From Pseudogulbenkiania ferrooxidans 2002 (GTDB lineage: Bacteria > Pseudomonadota > Gammaproteobacteria > Burkholderiales > Chromobacteriaceae): a DNA stretch of 64,000 bases. Positions 24,966 to 34,404 of the stretch are shown here, piece by piece. The notes under the pieces were generated by a model. That model was given only the letters and a program-made list of their open reading frames with translations, searched no databases and was not told the origin of the DNA. The DNA lies in assembly GCF_000174355.1 (NCBI RefSeq), contig NZ_ACIS01000009.1, positions 62,001-126,000 on the forward strand. The letters run 5' to 3'. Within the stretch, counting starts at the first letter, position 1; the number at the start of each line of letters is the position of its first letter. A program made the position numbers and the translations under genes.

Positions 24966-26161
24966 GCGCCCACCCGCGAGAAAACCAGGCTGCAGTTGCT
25001 GCCGCCGAAACCGAAAGAGTTGCTCAACACGTGGCGCAGCGGGCGCTCCACCGTGGTCAGCAGGTAATTACACTGCAGGCGGGCATCCAGTTGCTGCGTG
25101 CCCACCCCGCCCGGCATCACTCCGTTGTCCAGCGCCAGCGCGCAGATCAGGGCTTCGATACCACCGGCGGCGCCCAGGGTGTGACCGGTGTGGCCCTTGG
25201 TGGAGCTGCAGGGCGTGGCGCTGCCGAACAGTGCCAGCACCGCGGCGCCTTCCGCCGCATCGTTGCTGGGTGTGGCGGTGCCGTGCAGATTGATGTAGTC
25301 GATGTCGGCAGGCGTAAGGCCGGCCTGCTGCAACGCCTGAGCCATGGCCGCCTTGGCGCCAAGGCCTTCCGGGTGCGGCGAGGACATATGGTAGGCATCG
25401 CTGCTTTCCCCCACGCCGATCAGCAGGATGTCGCCGTCCTGCGGCTGCTCGGCACGCTCCAGCAGGGCGAACGCTGCGCCCTCGCCTACCGAGATGCCAT
25501 CACGCTCGCCGTCGAAGGGACGACAGGGATTGGACGACACCAGTTGCAGCGAGGAGAAGCCGTAGATGGTGGTCAGGCACAGGGTATCGACGCCGCCGAC
25601 GATGGCGGCGTCGATGAGGCCGGCCGCGATCATGCGCTGTGCCGTGCCGAACACCTTGGCACTGGAGGAACAGGCGGTCGATACTACCGCCGCCGGGCCG
25701 GAGAGGCCGAAGAAGCGGCGCACGAAGTCCGCCACCGAATAGGCGTTGTGGGTTTCGCGATAGCGATGCTCCGGCGGCAGTGCGCCGGTCTCCGGATCAC
25801 GCTGACGGTAGGCCACTTCCGAACTGAGGATGCCGGAGGTGCTGGAGCCGAGAAACACCCCCACCCGGCTGGCGCCGTAGCGCGCCACGGCCTGCTCTAC
25901 GCTGGCAATGAAGCCGTCCTGCTCCACCCCCAACTGGGCCAGGCGGTTGTTGCGGCAGTCGTAATACGCCAGATCCTGCCTCAGCACGACCTCATCCAGG
26001 CCGGCGACTTCTCCGACGCAGACATCGAATTCGACGGTCTCCCAGCGCTTTCTGACGATGCCGCCGCGCTGCCGGCGCAGGGCATCGAGATGGGAGGCCA
26101 GGCCAGCGCCCAAGGCACTGGTCAGGGTATAGGCACTAAGTCGGAGAGCTTGCATAAACAA
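24962..26161 (-). CDS. apeO: Beta-ketoacyl-ACP synthase (ApeO-like)
   Basis: 399 residues with all three catalytic residues: Cys in VSTACSSSAKVFG (about residue 165), His in NLHGTATPSND and His in TKGHTGHTLGAAGG. Catalyses the repeated condensations that build the polyene. Overlaps its presumed partner chain-length factor. The start MFMQALRLS at 26161 follows a short gap after the polysaccharide-deacetylase gene. Confidence 0.85.
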   Translation of the reverse strand: MFMQALRLSAYTLTSALGAGLASHLDALRRQRGGIVRKRWETVEFDVCVGEVAGLDEVVLRQDLAYYDCRNNRLAQLGVEQDGFIASVEQAVARYGASRVGVFLGSSTSGILSSEVAYRQRDPETGALPPEHRYRETHNAYSVADFVRRFFGLSGPAAVVSTACSSSAKVFGTAQRMIAAGLIDAAIVGGVDTLCLTTIYGFSSLQLVSSNPCRPFDGERDGISVGEGAAFALLERAEQPQDGDILLIGVGESSDAYHMSSPHPEGLGAKAAMAQALQQAGLTPADIDYINLHGTATPSNDAAEGAAVLALFGSATPCSSTKGHTGHTLGAAGGIEALICALALDNGVMPGGVGTQQLDARLQCNYLLTTVERPLRHVLSNSFGFGGSNCSLVFSRVGA

Positions 26162-26216
26162 CCGGAGGGATCAGCATGGGTTGGCGAAAGAAAGGGCGGG
26201 TCGGCTGGGCACCTGA

Positions 26217-27020
26217 TCAGGCTGATTTGCAGGCCTGCCTCAACGTGACCGGCCTCAGCTGGCGCGCAGCCAACTCTTCCAGCAGGCGTGGCAGCACAGC
26301 CAGGATGACCGGCTTGCCGTCAGGAGTGCGCGCGGCGTTGCCATCGTGCAGCAGCAGTATATCGCCTGCGGCAAGATTGCGAACCAGCCGGGCGTACACC
26401 GCGTCGGGATCGCGCACGCGCGTATCATAACCACGCCGGGTCCAGCTGGCAAGAAACACCCCGGAGCGCTGCAGCAGCGGGTCGAGGAAAGGGTTGCGCA
26501 GGCCGGCGATCGGCCGATAGAACAGGGGCTTTCGGCCGGTGATCGTCTGCAGCGTGGCCTGACCCTCGCCCACTTCGCCGCGCCAGCCGGCCGGTCCGAA
26601 CAGGGAGGTATGCTTGCGGTGGCGCTGACCATGGTTTTCGATGTCGTGGCCCTCGGCCACGGCGCGGCGGCACAGTTCGGGGTGGCGCAGCGCGCGCTCG
26701 CCGATGCAGAAGAAGGTGGCTGGCACCTGGTACTGGCGCAGAATCTCCAGCACGGCCGGGGTCACCGCCGGGTCCGGGCCGTCATCGATGGTGATGGCCA
26801 CTTCGCCGCGCCGGGCGGCGGCGGCGGGCAGCCGAGTCAGGTTGCCCCCCAGCAGCGAGCAGCGCGGCAACAGCCCAGCCAGCGCGATGCCGCCATGCAG
26901 CAGGAACAGCGCCAGCAGCAGCCACGGCCAACTGGACGGCCGCAGGAGCAGGGCCGGCACGGCCAGGCCATGCAGGGCGATGCACAGCTTGAGAAACGGC
27001 GAGGCCTGCCATGACGTCAT
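26217..27020 (-). CDS. Polysaccharide deacetylase-family protein inside the aryl-polyene operon
   Basis: 267 residues from the ATG at 27020, which overlaps the preceding stop. Two N-terminal hydrophobic segments (residues about 8-50) suggest membrane anchoring. The NodB homology domain follows: AITIDDGPDP (Asp-Asp metal/base), HDIENHGQRHRKH (HxxxH-like metal site), RPIAGLRNP and DILLLHDGN. The family removes N- or O-acyl groups from glycans. Its presence in the operon suggests it trims an acylated sugar in the membrane anchor of the pigment; this is inference. Confidence 0.75.
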   Translation of the reverse strand: MTSWQASPFLKLCIALHGLAVPALLLRPSSWPWLLLALFLLHGGIALAGLLPRCSLLGGNLTRLPAAAARRGEVAITIDDGPDPAVTPAVLEILRQYQVPATFFCIGERALRHPELCRRAVAEGHDIENHGQRHRKHTSLFGPAGWRGEVGEGQATLQTITGRKPLFYRPIAGLRNPFLDPLLQRSGVFLASWTRRGYDTRVRDPDAVYARLVRNLAAGDILLLHDGNAARTPDGKPVILAVLPRLLEELAARQLRPVTLRQACKSA

Positions 27021-27703
27021 GCTTGCTCCTTTACCGACAACAGTTGGGCCGGCAACGGGCCGTGATCGAGCCAGTACTGCCACAGCTGCTGCCAGACCGG
27101 CCAGTGGTGCTCGCCTGCCACACAGTACACCCGTTGCGGCGGCAGCAGGCCGGCCAGCATCCGCTGCCCGGCAACAAAGCGGTCTTGTTCCGCCATGCCC
27201 AGCCATACCGGGCAGTCATCGTCGTCGCTCGCCACCTGTTGGCACAGCCAGTGCCACCAGATGCGCTCGTCCTGGCGCGAGGAGGCTGGGCTGTCCGCCC
27301 AGATCTGCGGCCCGCCGGCGGCACTGATTTCCTGCAGAATGTCGGCGGTGCCCGGGTACGGCGCCAGCAGCTTAATCCCCGCCAGATGCTGGCTGTACAG
27401 GGCGGCATAGTGCAGTGCATTGAAGGCACCCAGCGAGATGCCGGCCAGCCAGATACGCCGATAGCCGGCCTCCAGCGCCGGCGCCATCACCGCTTCATGC
27501 AGGCTCCCGGCCACGGTGCCGGCCATCACCTGCTGGTAGCCGACCTCGGCCAGAACGATGTCTAGCGGCAGGCCGCGCTGGCGCACCGCCGCGATCATCC
27601 CCTGGGCGATCAGGTCTTCCAGGCTGGCCTTGGCCGGCGGCAGCAGCACCAGCAGGCTGTCGGCCCGCTCTACCGGCTGCCAACGATCAAGAATGGTGCG
27701 CAC
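27017..27703 (-). CDS. Alpha/beta-hydrolase of the aryl-polyene operon
   Basis: 228 residues. The nucleophile elbow is GISLGAFNA (Ser about residue 94), an Asp lies in GMAEQDRFV and the final His in GEHHWPVW, giving a plausible catalytic triad. It overlaps the exporter gene by 17 bases and the deacetylase by ATGA. It could hydrolyse acyl-ACP or an ester in the product, perhaps in place of the separate thioesterase (ApeK) of E. coli, which I do not find here. Substrate unknown. Confidence 0.65.
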   Translation of the reverse strand: MRTILDRWQPVERADSLLVLLPPAKASLEDLIAQGMIAAVRQRGLPLDIVLAEVGYQQVMAGTVAGSLHEAVMAPALEAGYRRIWLAGISLGAFNALHYAALYSQHLAGIKLLAPYPGTADILQEISAAGGPQIWADSPASSRQDERIWWHWLCQQVASDDDDCPVWLGMAEQDRFVAGQRMLAGLLPPQRVYCVAGEHHWPVWQQLWQYWLDHGPLPAQLLSVKEQA

Positions 27704-30038
27704 GGGGCTGAATCCTGGCCATCATCGCGGAAAACACCAGCGCCAGCAAAGCGCCGATCGCCACGGTGCTGCCGATGAAGGACAGCACCGGCACGCTGGA
27801 TGTCCCCAGCAGGCCGAAACTGGTCACCGTCGCCAAGTTGGCCACCACCAGCGAGACTTCCACCTGGCGCTGCTCCACCTCGTTACCCAGTTGCTGCTTG
27901 TTGGCGAAGAACAGCGCGTAGTTGGAGCCGATGGCCACTACCAGCAGCAGCCCCACCAGATGCAGGATGGTAAGCTGGATGCCGCTGGCGTCGAAAATGG
28001 CCACCGTGCACAGCACGGCGCAGCCCAGCGGAATCGTCACCCGCACCGCCTGCACCCAGCCGCAGGTCAGGCCCAGCAGCAGCAGGATGGCCAGGCTGCC
28101 CAGCGAGGAGAACACCAGTGCCTCGTGGGTGTAGCTGTCGAAGATGGCGGTGGTTTCCTCCAGCAGGTCGATCACTGTCACCTGTCCCAGCTGATGCCGC
28201 TCCAGCGCCGCCCTCACCTTGTCCAGCGCAATCTGGTCGCCCTGCGCCCCCTCGCCGGTCGGCCGCAACGGCATCAGCACCAGGTAGCCGTTGGGGCGCT
28301 TGATCAGCATCGAATCCAACAACACGCTGGCCGCACTACCCTGCAGACTTTGCCGGCTCAACAGCGGCTGGCTGCGACTGCGCTCCACGTCCGCCAGGAA
28401 ACCCCGGAGCTGATCGGCTTGCAGCGGCATGCCATCCAGCGCCCGGTCAAGACGCCGGCTCGCCTCGACGGCATCCGGCAATGCAGCCTGGCGCGCACGC
28501 TGGCTGGCCAGGCTGGGCAGCAGCTCGTCCGGGGTGTGGAAGCCGCCGATGACGCGCTGACGGGCCAGCTCGCGCAGCACGGGGCGGGTGCGTTCGGCCA
28601 ACCGCAGCGCGCTTTCCTGGTCCGGTGCGCTGAAGCTGGCGACGTAGCGCATGTCGTTGCCGCCCAGATCGCCACGCAGTTCGGCGTCCAGCTTGTTCTG
28701 CTCCTTGGAAATGGAACTGAGCGCATTGAGCTGGCGGTTCCAGATGTCCTGGGGATTGAACAGCAGCACCGCCACCGCCGCCAGCAGGGCCGCAGCCATC
28801 GCCCAGCGCATGCGGGTCAGGAAATCCAGGCTCTTTTGCAACAGCAGACCTGCGCCGCTCAAATCGCGCAGGTTGAGCCGGGCCGGCATCAGGCCCGGCA
28901 GGATGTAGCGGGTCACCAGCGCCGCCGTGACCAGGCCGCTGATGGAGTAGAGCCCAAGCTGGGACAGGCCGGGAAAGCTGGAGCACATCAGCGCGGCAAA
29001 GCCGGTGATCGAGGTCAGCACCCCCAGGCGGATGGTGCGCCAGAAATGACGAGGTTCGTTGCCTCCGGCGCGCTGGATAAACAGGTAGATGGAATAATCG
29101 ACCGCTTCGCCGATCAGCGTGGTGCCGAAGCCCAGCGTCAGGCCGTGCACGTGGCCGAAGCCCAGGCTGACACTGGCAATACCCACCAGGGCGCCGGACA
29201 ACACCGGAATCAGCCCCAAGAGCAGCAGCGGCAGCGAGCGGTACACCAGCAGCAGCAGCGCCACCACCAGCACGGTGCCCAGCGTGGCCAGCCGCTCCAC
29301 CTCGCTCTTGATGGTATCGCGCGAGGCCACCGACAGCACGCTGGTGCCGCTCATCACCAGCCGGGTATCGGCATGGCGTGCCGGCAGGCGGTCGAAGGTT
29401 TGCCGCACGTCCGCCAGCGCCGCCGCCTGGGCATCGGTATCCAGCCCGGACTCGGCCAGTTGCAGCAGCAGCACTGCACGCTTACCGTCGCGCGACACCC
29501 AGATGTCGTCGCTGCTATTGGGCTGGCTCTCGCCGATAAACTGGTCGAGGATTTGCAGGGTTTCGCCGCTGGGGTCACGCGGCAGGATCTTCTTCACCAC
29601 CAGGCCGGCGTCGCCGGCCATGGCGTCCAGCGTGTCCTGGACGGCGGCGCGCAGGCCGTCGGCGCTGAAGCGCTGCGACGAGACCGCTGGGCTCAGCAGG
29701 TAACGGTTGGCGAAGAAATACTGCTGGTCGCGCTGCTGGACCCGGCCATCGCCGTTCTGCACCGAGGTGAAACGCGGGTTATGCGCCAGCTCACTTACCA
29801 TGAGGCGCGACAGCCGGCCGCGCTCTGCCGCGTCTCCACCTTCGATCCCCACCAGCACGATACGGGCGATGGCGCCGTCACGCAGCTGGTCGATCAGCAT
29901 CTGCTGGCGTGCACTGGGCACCTTGGGCATGAAGGCCGACAGGTCGGCGACAAAGCGGGTTTGAACGATTACCAGCACCGAGGCCAGCATCAGCGCCAGC
30001 CAGACGAACAGCGCCAGTTTGTGGTGGCGTGGCTTCAT
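27687..30038 (-). CDS. apeM: MMPL/RND-family exporter (ApeM-like)
   Basis: 783 residues, an RND-type permease of the MMPL class. It has a signal-anchor at about 10-30, a large periplasmic loop, several transmembrane helices around residues 230-380, a second periplasmic domain and more helices after about 620 (SLAILLLLGLTCGW, LTILHLVGLLLVVAIGSNYA). Members of this class move lipids or lipid-linked pigments across the inner membrane. It follows the LolA-like gene with ATGA overlap, so it probably works with that carrier to move the polyene lipid to the outer membrane. Confidence 0.8.
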   Translation of the reverse strand: MKPRHHKLALFVWLALMLASVLVIVQTRFVADLSAFMPKVPSARQQMLIDQLRDGAIARIVLVGIEGGDAAERGRLSRLMVSELAHNPRFTSVQNGDGRVQQRDQQYFFANRYLLSPAVSSQRFSADGLRAAVQDTLDAMAGDAGLVVKKILPRDPSGETLQILDQFIGESQPNSSDDIWVSRDGKRAVLLLQLAESGLDTDAQAAALADVRQTFDRLPARHADTRLVMSGTSVLSVASRDTIKSEVERLATLGTVLVVALLLLVYRSLPLLLLGLIPVLSGALVGIASVSLGFGHVHGLTLGFGTTLIGEAVDYSIYLFIQRAGGNEPRHFWRTIRLGVLTSITGFAALMCSSFPGLSQLGLYSISGLVTAALVTRYILPGLMPARLNLRDLSGAGLLLQKSLDFLTRMRWAMAAALLAAVAVLLFNPQDIWNRQLNALSSISKEQNKLDAELRGDLGGNDMRYVASFSAPDQESALRLAERTRPVLRELARQRVIGGFHTPDELLPSLASQRARQAALPDAVEASRRLDRALDGMPLQADQLRGFLADVERSRSQPLLSRQSLQGSAASVLLDSMLIKRPNGYLVLMPLRPTGEGAQGDQIALDKVRAALERHQLGQVTVIDLLEETTAIFDSYTHEALVFSSLGSLAILLLLGLTCGWVQAVRVTIPLGCAVLCTVAIFDASGIQLTILHLVGLLLVVAIGSNYALFFANKQQLGNEVEQRQVEVSLVVANLATVTSFGLLGTSSVPVLSFIGSTVAIGALLALVFSAMMARIQPRAHHS

Positions 30039-30607
30039 TTGGCGCTGGTGCTGGTAATGGCCATTTCCGAACGGTCACCGTCGGCCTGCTGGAATTCGAT
30101 GGTTTTTACCTGGGCCTGCTTGCCGGCGATGCGGATCTGGCTGATCACCTTCTGCATGCGCGGCTGGATCGGCGTGAGATTGAGCTTCCACTGCTCGGCG
30201 TCACCGCTCAGGGCCAGGGTATAGAAACGTTCCAACCCGCCGCGGTCACCGGACAGGGTGGCGCGGATGCTTTCGACAAAGGCCGCCACCTCGGGGCGGT
30301 CGGACAGGGCCACCGTCATCTTGCGGCCGTCACTGCGCTCCAGCGTCAGCTTGTTGCCTTCCAGCAGCACCGATTCCGCCTTCGGCTTGAGCGTGCGTTT
30401 TTCCAAACGGTCGGGCGCGGTGAAGGCCAGCTCGCCGGACGATTCCAGCGGCTGCTTGAGCATGGCGATGTATTTCTTCTCGACAAAGGTGGCCGTGCCG
30501 GATTTTTTCTGCCCCAGCATTTGCATCAGATCCGCCACGCTCAATTCCGCCGCCTGGCAAAGGCCGGCCGCCAGCAGCACGGCCAGCCCGGCCAACGTCT
30601 TGCTCAT
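30035..30607 (-). CDS. apeL: Outer-membrane lipoprotein carrier-like protein (ApeL/LolA-like)
   Basis: 190 residues from the ATG at 30607, chosen because MSKTLAGLAVLLAAGLCQAA is a clean Sec signal peptide; in-frame ATGs at 30622 and 30640 only lengthen it. The mature part has the LolA-like open beta-barrel pattern (GTATFVEKKY, then APDRLEKRTLKPK and LEGNKLTLER). It should bind a hydrophobic product in the periplasm. Overlaps the exporter gene by ATGA and follows the acyltransferase. Confidence 0.8.
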   Translation of the reverse strand: MSKTLAGLAVLLAAGLCQAAELSVADLMQMLGQKKSGTATFVEKKYIAMLKQPLESSGELAFTAPDRLEKRTLKPKAESVLLEGNKLTLERSDGRKMTVALSDRPEVAAFVESIRATLSGDRGGLERFYTLALSGDAEQWKLNLTPIQPRMQKVISQIRIAGKQAQVKTIEFQQADGDRSEMAITSTSAK

Positions 30608-30629
30608 GATAGGTGCACGCATGATCGGT

Positions 30630-31557
30630 TTAGCTTTCATCCCAAAAATCGTAAAAATTGAACCAGTTGAATGGGTAGGCACGGCAATGACGTTCCAGCG
30701 CCGCCACATAGTTGTCGAGTAGCGCGGCCATCGCTTGTTCCCTGCCCTGGCGCCCCGTACCGGAAAAATCCTCCAGCAGCTCGAAATGCACGCGGTAGCG
30801 GTTGCCGCCCAGATAGATGCCGGCCATGAAGTACACCGGGTGCTTGAGCATGACCGCCATACGGAAAGGGCCGCTGGGAAAGCGCGCCGGCGCACCCAAC
30901 AGGGGGCGGCTCAGATACTGGTCCGGCCCGGAGGCGCGGTCGGCCAGAATGCCCACCAGCGCGCCCTCCTCGAGCCGGCGGTGCACGGCCAGCATGGCGT
31001 CCAGCGTCCCCAGTGCGATGATGTCCTGCTGCGCCTGCGGGTTGATGGCTTGCAGGGCCTGGTTGATCTGGCGGGCATTCTCCGGATACATCGCCATGCT
31101 CATCTGCAGCTCCGGGCGGCTGCGCGCCATCGCCCGCAAGACCTCGAAGCTGCCCCAGGTGGGCGCCGAACAGCAACAACCCCTGGCCGCTGTCGTAGTG
31201 GCGGTGCAGCGTCTCGGTGCCGGACAAGTCGATGTGGAAATCGTCAAAACGGTCGCGCAGCAGATAGACCCGGTCGTGGATGGTGCTGGCGAAGCTCAGC
31301 ACATGCCGGTACTGCTCATGCCAGCGCGGCGGCCGCCCCAGGCTGCGCGTCAGGTAGGCGCGGGAAGCCGCACGCGCCCTGCCGCCAAACAACAGGAAAT
31401 AGGCGGCGATGCCGTACAGCACCAGCCGCGAACAACGCCGGCCCAGCAGGCAGGACAGCGTGGACATGACGCGCAGCCAGAAGCGGTTGCCGCGTTCGCG
31501 CTGCTGCATCCAGGCCGGCGCGGCCGGCTGCGGTCCCGAGGCGGCCGGCTCGCTCAC
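30630..31557 (-). pseudogene. LpxL-like acyltransferase gene split by a one-base frameshift
   Basis: The N-terminal half (from ATG 31557, with transmembrane YGIAAYFLLFGG) reads in one frame up to LLLFGAHLG near 31155. The C-terminal half continues in another frame as SFEVLRAMARSRPEL and runs to a natural end FYDFWDES at 30630. Removing one G from the GGGG run (plus-strand CCCC 31153-31156) joins them into a normal protein of about 308 residues of the lauroyl acyltransferase type. In the aryl-polyene context it would acylate the anchor. Either a real null allele or an assembly error. Confidence 0.75.
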
Positions 31558-31853
31558 CCGGCCTGCTCCACGGCGATGGCGAACTTGCCGTCCGCCACCT
31601 TGCGCTGTTCATGGAAGAGAGTGAACGCCACGGCCGCAGCGTCCTGGCGGAATTCCAGCCGCAACGCCTGCCCCGGGCTGACCGGGCTATGGAACTTGGC
31701 CAGCAGCAAACCGCTTAGTTGCAGTTGGCAGGCGTCCTCGATGGCCAGCATGGCGTGGTCGAGCAGCACCACTCCCGGCAGCACCGGACGGCCGGGAAAA
31801 TGCCCGGCGTAGGCTGGATGATCGCTGGCGATAGGGAGAGTGGCGTGCTGCAT
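31554..31853 (-). CDS. apeI: Short hotdog dehydratase (ApeI-like)
   Basis: 99 residues, a minimal FabZ-type hotdog. GHFPGRPVLPGVVLLDHAM (about residues 17-35) holds the catalytic His and Asp region. It lacks N-terminal extensions, as expected for ApeI. It sits between the AMP-ligase (2 bases) and the acyltransferase (ATGA overlap). In E. coli the two dehydratases ApeI and ApeP form a complex; the partner here would be the gene at 23722-24174. Confidence 0.8.
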   Translation of the reverse strand: MQHATLPIASDHPAYAGHFPGRPVLPGVVLLDHAMLAIEDACQLQLSGLLLAKFHSPVSPGQALRLEFRQDAAAVAFTLFHEQRKVADGKFAIAVEQAG

Positions 31854-31855
31854 GC

Positions 31856-33202
31856 TTAGTCCCTCTTAGGAAGATGTTGCACGATCAGGTCCTGCAGGGT
31901 GCGGGCCAGAATCTTGCCGTTGCCGTCGCGCGGCAGGGTTTCGACGAATACCACGTGGCGCGGCAGGAAGACCGAATCGATGTGCTGGCGCAGGCCGGCC
32001 AGAATGCGCGCGCGGTCCAGTCCCGGTGCGACCACGAAGGCGGCCAGGCGTTCCACTTCGCCGTTGCCGCTGCGCTCGGGTACGCAGAATACACCGTCCA
32101 CCACCCCGGGCAGGCCGGTGAGCGTGGCATTGAGGAAGGACAGCGAACTGCGCTTGCCGGCGACGTTGATCATGTTGGCCTTGCGGTCCACCAGGCGGAA
32201 CCGCTGCGGGCTGAACAGCTCGAGCGTGTCGTTGAGCACCTGCGGCGTTTCATACACCTCGCCCACCGCCCAGAACTCGTCGTCACGCTGTTCCAGCGTG
32301 ATGCCCTGCAGGGTTTGCCAGTGGCTTTCCCGCTCGGTTTCGCGGGTGGCGACCTGGCCGGTTTCGGTGGAGCCGTAGATTTCCAGCACCGGGCAGCCCA
32401 GCTGTTGCCGGGCCTGTGCGGCCAACTCGGCCGAGAGCGGCGCGGTGGCCGACAGGATGACGGCGATTTCCGGCAGGGCGATGTCCGCCTCTAGCAGCTT
32501 GCGCAGGTGGAAGGGGGTGATCACCAAAAGGCGCGGAGCCGGCATTTCCGCCAGGCTGGCCGCGATATCGGCCGGGAAGAAGGGGATTTGCGGCGACATG
32601 CGCCCGCCGCCGAGAATGGGCAGCAGCACGCTGGATTCCAGCCCGTACATGTGGCGGATGGGTACCGTGCCCACCACCGAGCACGGCGCACCGGCCGCTG
32701 CCCACACCCGCTCCGCCCCGGCCAGAACGGCTAGCCGCAGGCGGCCGAAAGTCTTGTAGTGCGGCATCGGCGTGCCGGTGGAGCCGGAGGTGTACATGCA
32801 GGCGATACGCTGGTCGAAGGAAATCAGCGGCATCTCGGTCGCGGCAGGCGGCGCCGGTTGCGGCAGGACATCCACCCGGAAATACGGCAGGCCCTCCACC
32901 GGGCAGGCGGCCTGGTCGCCCAGCACCAGGAGGCCCGACTGCTCGGCCGCCACCATGGCGATATGCTCGGGCGCGGCCGAATTGGGCAGCACGGTGAGCA
33001 TGCCGCGGGCGATGGCGGCAAACAGCGCCACGGCGAACCAGTAGCGGTCGGTACACAGGTTGGTCACCCGCTGCCCTTCCGGCAGCGCGGCAGCCAGCGC
33101 CATCACGTGGGCGTGGAAAGTCTCCCGGTCAATCGCCTTGCCCTGGCGAAAGGTAAAAGCGGCATGGCGGTCGGCATCGGGAAGCAGCGGAATCAGGCTC
33201 AT
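31856..33202 (-). CDS. apeH: Acyl-ACP/AMP-dependent ligase (ApeH-like)
   Basis: 448 residues, ANL superfamily. The AMP-binding loop is MYTSGSTGTPM (about residue 135), then EIYGSTETGQ, RLVDRKANMI and a C-terminal LPRDGNGKI with the catalytic Lys. It activates an aryl acid as adenylate and loads it on an ACP. With a chorismatase at 35147-36157 in the same locus, the natural substrate is probably 3- or 4-hydroxybenzoate. Member of the long minus-strand operon. Confidence 0.85.
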   Translation of the reverse strand: MSLIPLLPDADRHAAFTFRQGKAIDRETFHAHVMALAAALPEGQRVTNLCTDRYWFAVALFAAIARGMLTVLPNSAAPEHIAMVAAEQSGLLVLGDQAACPVEGLPYFRVDVLPQPAPPAATEMPLISFDQRIACMYTSGSTGTPMPHYKTFGRLRLAVLAGAERVWAAAGAPCSVVGTVPIRHMYGLESSVLLPILGGGRMSPQIPFFPADIAASLAEMPAPRLLVITPFHLRKLLEADIALPEIAVILSATAPLSAELAAQARQQLGCPVLEIYGSTETGQVATRETERESHWQTLQGITLEQRDDEFWAVGEVYETPQVLNDTLELFSPQRFRLVDRKANMINVAGKRSSLSFLNATLTGLPGVVDGVFCVPERSGNGEVERLAAFVVAPGLDRARILAGLRQHIDSVFLPRHVVFVETLPRDGNGKILARTLQDLIVQHLPKRD

Positions 33203-33235
33203 GGAACGGAAAGGATCAAGGTCGGCAGTTCGGGA

Positions 33236-33892
33236 CTATTCAGCGGCGTCCCGGCATTGCGTGTATTTGCGATAGGACTGGATGGTCTGGGCGATGCTGA
33301 AGTGGGGCTGCCCCGGCAGCGCGCGCAGGCGGACCAGGTATTCGCCGCCGAACATCAGCCCCAGCGACAGCGGGGTGAACAGCGAGGCGAACAGCGCCCA
33401 GGTGGCGAGCTCGGCAAACGCGAACAGCAGCAGCGAGATGCCGGCGCTGGCCGCAAAGTACAGAGTCCAGGCCAGGGTGACTTTCCAGGTGTAGCACAGG
33501 TAGCGCGCATCCAGCGGCTCGGCGCTGGCAAAGCGGGCAATGCGCGAGCACAGGGCGCCCTCGTGGCTGCCCAGGGTGCTGCCGAACATGATGCCGAGGC
33601 TGGTCATGATGCCGGCGTGCTGAAAGAAGTAGAGCCAGGCGGCGTGCGACAGCAGGCGATCGAGATTCAGGGCAACGGCCAGCAGCACGCCCGTGCACAG
33701 CAGCATGGCAGGCAGGCGAAAGGCCGAATTCCAGCAGGCGACAATCACCCCGAGCGTCAGCGGGGTGGCGCCGATCAGCACTGCGTACAGCGGCGGCTGG
33801 CTGGAGGACGAGGCCAGGTAATCAAATACCAGGTAGGCCCCGGCCACCAGGGCCAGCAACACCAGGCGCACGGTGCGCCATAGCCCGGTCAT
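33236..33892 (-). CDS. apeG: Integral membrane protein (ApeG-like)
   Basis: 218 residues with about six hydrophobic helices (for example LVLLALVAGAYLVF, LLCTGVLLAVALNL, LAWTLYFAASAGISLLLFAF). This corresponds to the conserved membrane protein always found next to the ACP and AMP-ligase in aryl-polyene clusters. Its start overlaps the ACP stop by ATGA. Biochemical role unknown; probably anchors or assists the synthetase at the inner membrane. Confidence 0.75.
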   Translation of the reverse strand: MTGLWRTVRLVLLALVAGAYLVFDYLASSSSQPPLYAVLIGATPLTLGVIVACWNSAFRLPAMLLCTGVLLAVALNLDRLLSHAAWLYFFQHAGIMTSLGIMFGSTLGSHEGALCSRIARFASAEPLDARYLCYTWKVTLAWTLYFAASAGISLLLFAFAELATWALFASLFTPLSLGLMFGGEYLVRLRALPGQPHFSIAQTIQSYRKYTQCRDAAE

Positions 33893-34167
33893 TTGCTGCG
33901 GTGCTCGCGGATATAGGACGCCAGCGCGCGCAGGGAGGCAAAAATGGTGGAGTTGTCTTCGCTGTCAGCTTTCATCTGCACACCGTACTGCTTGGACATC
34001 ACCAGTGCGATTTCCAGGATGTCGATGGAGTCGATCCCCAGCGCGTCACCGTACAGCGGCGCCTCAGGAACGATGTCTTCGGGTGCGATATCAAAGTTTA
34101 GCGCGGTAACGATATGCCCGGCGATTTCACGTTCCAGAGCCAGATCCGGTGCAGTAGCTTGTTCCAT
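33889..34167 (-). CDS. Acyl carrier protein (ApeF-like), first gene of the main operon
   Basis: 92 residues. The phosphopantetheine Ser lies in ALGIDSIDILEIALV (about residue 47), the DSI version usual for aryl-polyene ACPs. It heads the long minus-strand operon running through 22994, in which almost every gene overlaps or touches the next. Likely receives the activated aryl starter from the AMP-ligase. The 237-base gap to the divergent phosphatase gene should hold its promoter. Confidence 0.85.
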   Translation of the reverse strand: MEQATAPDLALEREIAGHIVTALNFDIAPEDIVPEAPLYGDALGIDSIDILEIALVMSKQYGVQMKADSEDNSTIFASLRALASYIREHRSK

Positions 34168-34404
34168 AATTTGAAATAAATAAGGTCTTGTTTAAAGGAA
34201 ATGCTGACAATCGCCAACGTCACGCAGTTTCGGTATCATCGCCCTGCCGATTGAAACATGTCATGGGTATAACCTTTCGACATGCCTTTCCGACACCAGC
34301 TAAAGTCTGCGCGCGCACGCGGAAAATCCAATCGGGGAGTATAACAAATATTCCCATCGGCATACCACCGACCCTGCCCGGACACCATTTTCCAAGGAGC
34401 CGTT

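Noticed and set aside
27558-30224. 888-residue open frame on the plus strand
   Set aside because: It lies opposite the MMPL exporter and its neighbours, has no recognisable domain and is a product of high GC.
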